DNA from: an uncultured Eubacteriales bacterium
GTDB lineage: Bacteria; Bacillota; Clostridia; Oscillospirales; Oscillospiraceae
Direction: 5' to 3'
Assembly: GCA_900313295.1 (NCBI GenBank)
Contig: OMQS01000176.1
Coordinates: forward strand, 1 to 6,908
DNA: 6,908 nt
In this document: in pieces, positions 5,927 through 6,908 of the stretch
Position numbering within the stretch: position 1 is the first letter of the stretch
Layout: the number at the start of each line of letters is the position of its first letter
Notes under the pieces: model-generated
The model's input: only the letters and a program-made list of their open reading frames with translations
What the model was told of the DNA's origin: nothing
Databases searched by the model: none
Translations under genes and position numbers: made by a program

Positions 5927-6908
5927 GGCCGTCCCTCCGTTTCTTTTTCTTTAATGCGGGTGCCCACCACCTCCGTGAAATCGTCGTGGGCGTTGCGGTT
6001 GGGATCCAGTCCCTGCCGCTCAGGGGCGTACACGCTGAGAGCCTGCACCGCCAGCGTTGTCAAAAGCAGCGACTGGGTCTGCGCAAAGCGCTCCACGCAG
6101 AGGCAGTGCCCGTCCATAGCCGGCTCGCCGGTGGCGTCAATCATCCAGACGTGCTCCGTTATTCCCCGCAGGTAGCGGTAGATCTGCGCGGTCAGTCCGG
6201 CGTATTCGTTTTCGCTGCGCAGGAGCAGCACGCTGCTCAACGGCGTAATGGAGCGGTGCATCCCGTGGGAAAACTCCCCGATGTCGTTGAACATGGTGGG
6301 AATGCACATGGTTTCCATCAGCTTCAGCTGTCCCTCCTGCGCCGTTCCGAAATTCATGCCGCTGCCCAGCACATACAGATCCTTCATAGCCACCCCGAAA
6401 TCGTTTTCGCCGCACCACGCGACGGTTCGATCCCGCAGGGCGGGAATTTTTTCGATCATGCCCGCAAGCTCGGCGTTTATGTCCTCTGCCCGGGTCTCAG
6501 TGATCGTCCCCCGCACCAATCCCAGCTCCACCGCCAGCCGCATCAGCAGCAGCAGCGTGGCGCTGTATCCCTTGGTTTTGGCGTTGCTGTTTTCCTCCCC
6601 GCACAAAAGCGGCAGCCTGTGATCGGCCTTTCGGGCAACGGGCGAATCGCTCGCGTCGGTTATCCCCAACGTGGAAAAGCCCCATTTCTGTGCCAGCTCC
6701 AGCGCCTCGATCACGCCCGCGCTTGTCCCCGTCTGGCTGATGGCCGCCACGAGGGTCTTGCCGCGGTCTTCTGCGCAGAGTGCGGCATGGCTGCAGCAAA
6801 AGTTGGCCGGCGTCATGGCGTATACCCGCAGGCCGGCGACCCGCGCCAGAAAATCGGCCACAGCCGTGGCGGCGTTAAAGGAGCTGCCGTGAGCGGCGAT
6901 ATAAACCG
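5914..6908 (-). CDS. Double SIS-domain sugar-phosphate isomerase/deaminase or deglycase-like protein, 5'-partial
   Basis: The reading frame is open to the window edge. The 15 codons before the GTG at 6861 encode VYIAAHGSSFNAATA, which contains the SIS sugar-phosphate-binding loop, so 6861 is not the start and perhaps 35-45 N-terminal residues are missing. In the 330 visible residues, SIS domain 1 has GSSFNAA (7-13) and ISQTGTSAG (56-64, phosphate-binding). SIS domain 2 has VLGSGMNFGTA (179-189) and GEFSHGMHR (210-218) with the family Glu-x-x-His-Gly active-site element. The C-terminal tail has GLDPNRNAHDDF, resembling the GlmS/AgaS isomerase tail. There is no glutaminase domain in view, so it is not an ordinary GlmS. 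Related proteins isomerise or deaminate amino-sugar phosphates (AgaS) or split fructosamine 6-phosphates (FrlB-like). The fold is certain; the exact reaction is open. It is the first visible gene of the cluster and ends inside the kinase start region. Confidence 0.87.
   Translation of the reverse strand, partial: VYIAAHGSSFNAATAVADFLARVAGLRVYAMTPANFCCSHAALCAEDRGKTLVAAISQTGTSAGVIEALELAQKWGFSTLGITDASDSPVARKADHRLPLLCGEENSNAKTKGYSATLLLLMRLAVELGLVRGTITETRAEDINAELAGMIEKIPALRDRTVAWCGENDFGVAMKDLYVLGSGMNFGTAQEGQLKLMETMCIPTMFNDIGEFSHGMHRSITPLSSVLLLRSENEYAGLTAQIYRYLRGITEHVWMIDATGEPAMDGHCLCVERFAQTQSLLLTTLAVQALSVYAPERQGLDPNRNAHDDFTEVVGTRIKEKETEGRPCIG
5933..5938 (-). promoter_or_regulatory. Ribosome binding site of the ROK kinase, inside the SIS gene
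   Basis: GGAGGG on the - strand, 6 nt before the GTG at 5926. It lies within the last codons of the SIS gene and decides the non-ATG start of the kinase. Confidence 0.75.

Noticed and set aside
4910..6175. Long + strand open frame (421 codons) opposite the ROK kinase and SIS gene
   Set aside because: It is rich in His/Arg/Ala with no recognisable domain and lies antisense to two genes with clear family motifs. GC-rich third positions commonly keep such shadow frames open.
6859..6861. GTG as the start codon of the SIS protein
   Set aside because: In-frame codons upstream encode the conserved SIS loop GSSFNAA, so the gene continues beyond base 6908.
1..6908. tRNA, rRNA, CRISPR array, insertion sequence or long direct repeats
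   Set aside because: Reading both strands by eye gave no cloverleaf, repeat-spacer pattern, transposase or terminal inverted repeats. Small or diverged repeats could be missed without computation.

Overview
The window is chromosomal-type DNA from a GC-rich, gut-type Firmicute, most likely a clostridial lineage such as Oscillospiraceae/Ruminococcaceae. This is an inference from strongly GC-biased third codon positions, Shine-Dalgarno-led starts including GTG, a Gram-positive sortase sorting signal of the PKTGD type, and the amino-sugar gene content. No marker gene fixes the species.

Left part (1-4089, + strand): one very long gene, cut at its 5' end by the window edge. It encodes a multidomain, wall-anchored surface protein. 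In order it carries a beta-rich N-terminal module, Ig-like spacers, a PHP-superfamily metallohydrolase of the CehA/McbA type with its metal ligands intact, a CARDB-like spacer, a GATase1/DUF4350-like alpha/beta module, two OB-fold-like modules and a C-terminal sortase signal. The substrate cannot be read from the sequence; an extracellular phosphoester or phosphodiester is a reasonable guess.

Middle (4090-4197): a 108-bp convergent intergenic region holding a long GC-rich hairpin with T-rich tracts on both sides, almost certainly a bidirectional terminator shared by the surface-protein gene and the operon arriving from the right.

Right part (6908-4198, - strand): a three-gene cluster transcribed leftwards. 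It consists of a double-SIS-domain sugar-phosphate isomerase/deglycase-like protein (5' end outside the window), a ROK-family sugar kinase overlapping it by 13 nt, and glucosamine-6-phosphate deaminase (nagB) 73 bp further on. Together they look like an amino-sugar or sugar-amine catabolic operon: the kinase makes a hexose or amino-hexose 6-phosphate, the SIS enzyme isomerises or deaminates/deglycates a sugar phosphate, and NagB turns glucosamine-6-P into fructose-6-P plus ammonia. No nagA, transporter or regulator is visible here.

No RNA genes, mobile elements, CRISPR arrays or long repeats were seen. The best candidates for a second look are the unusual surface metallohydrolase architecture, a Trp next to the NagB active site, and the regulatory-looking leader between the kinase and nagB.
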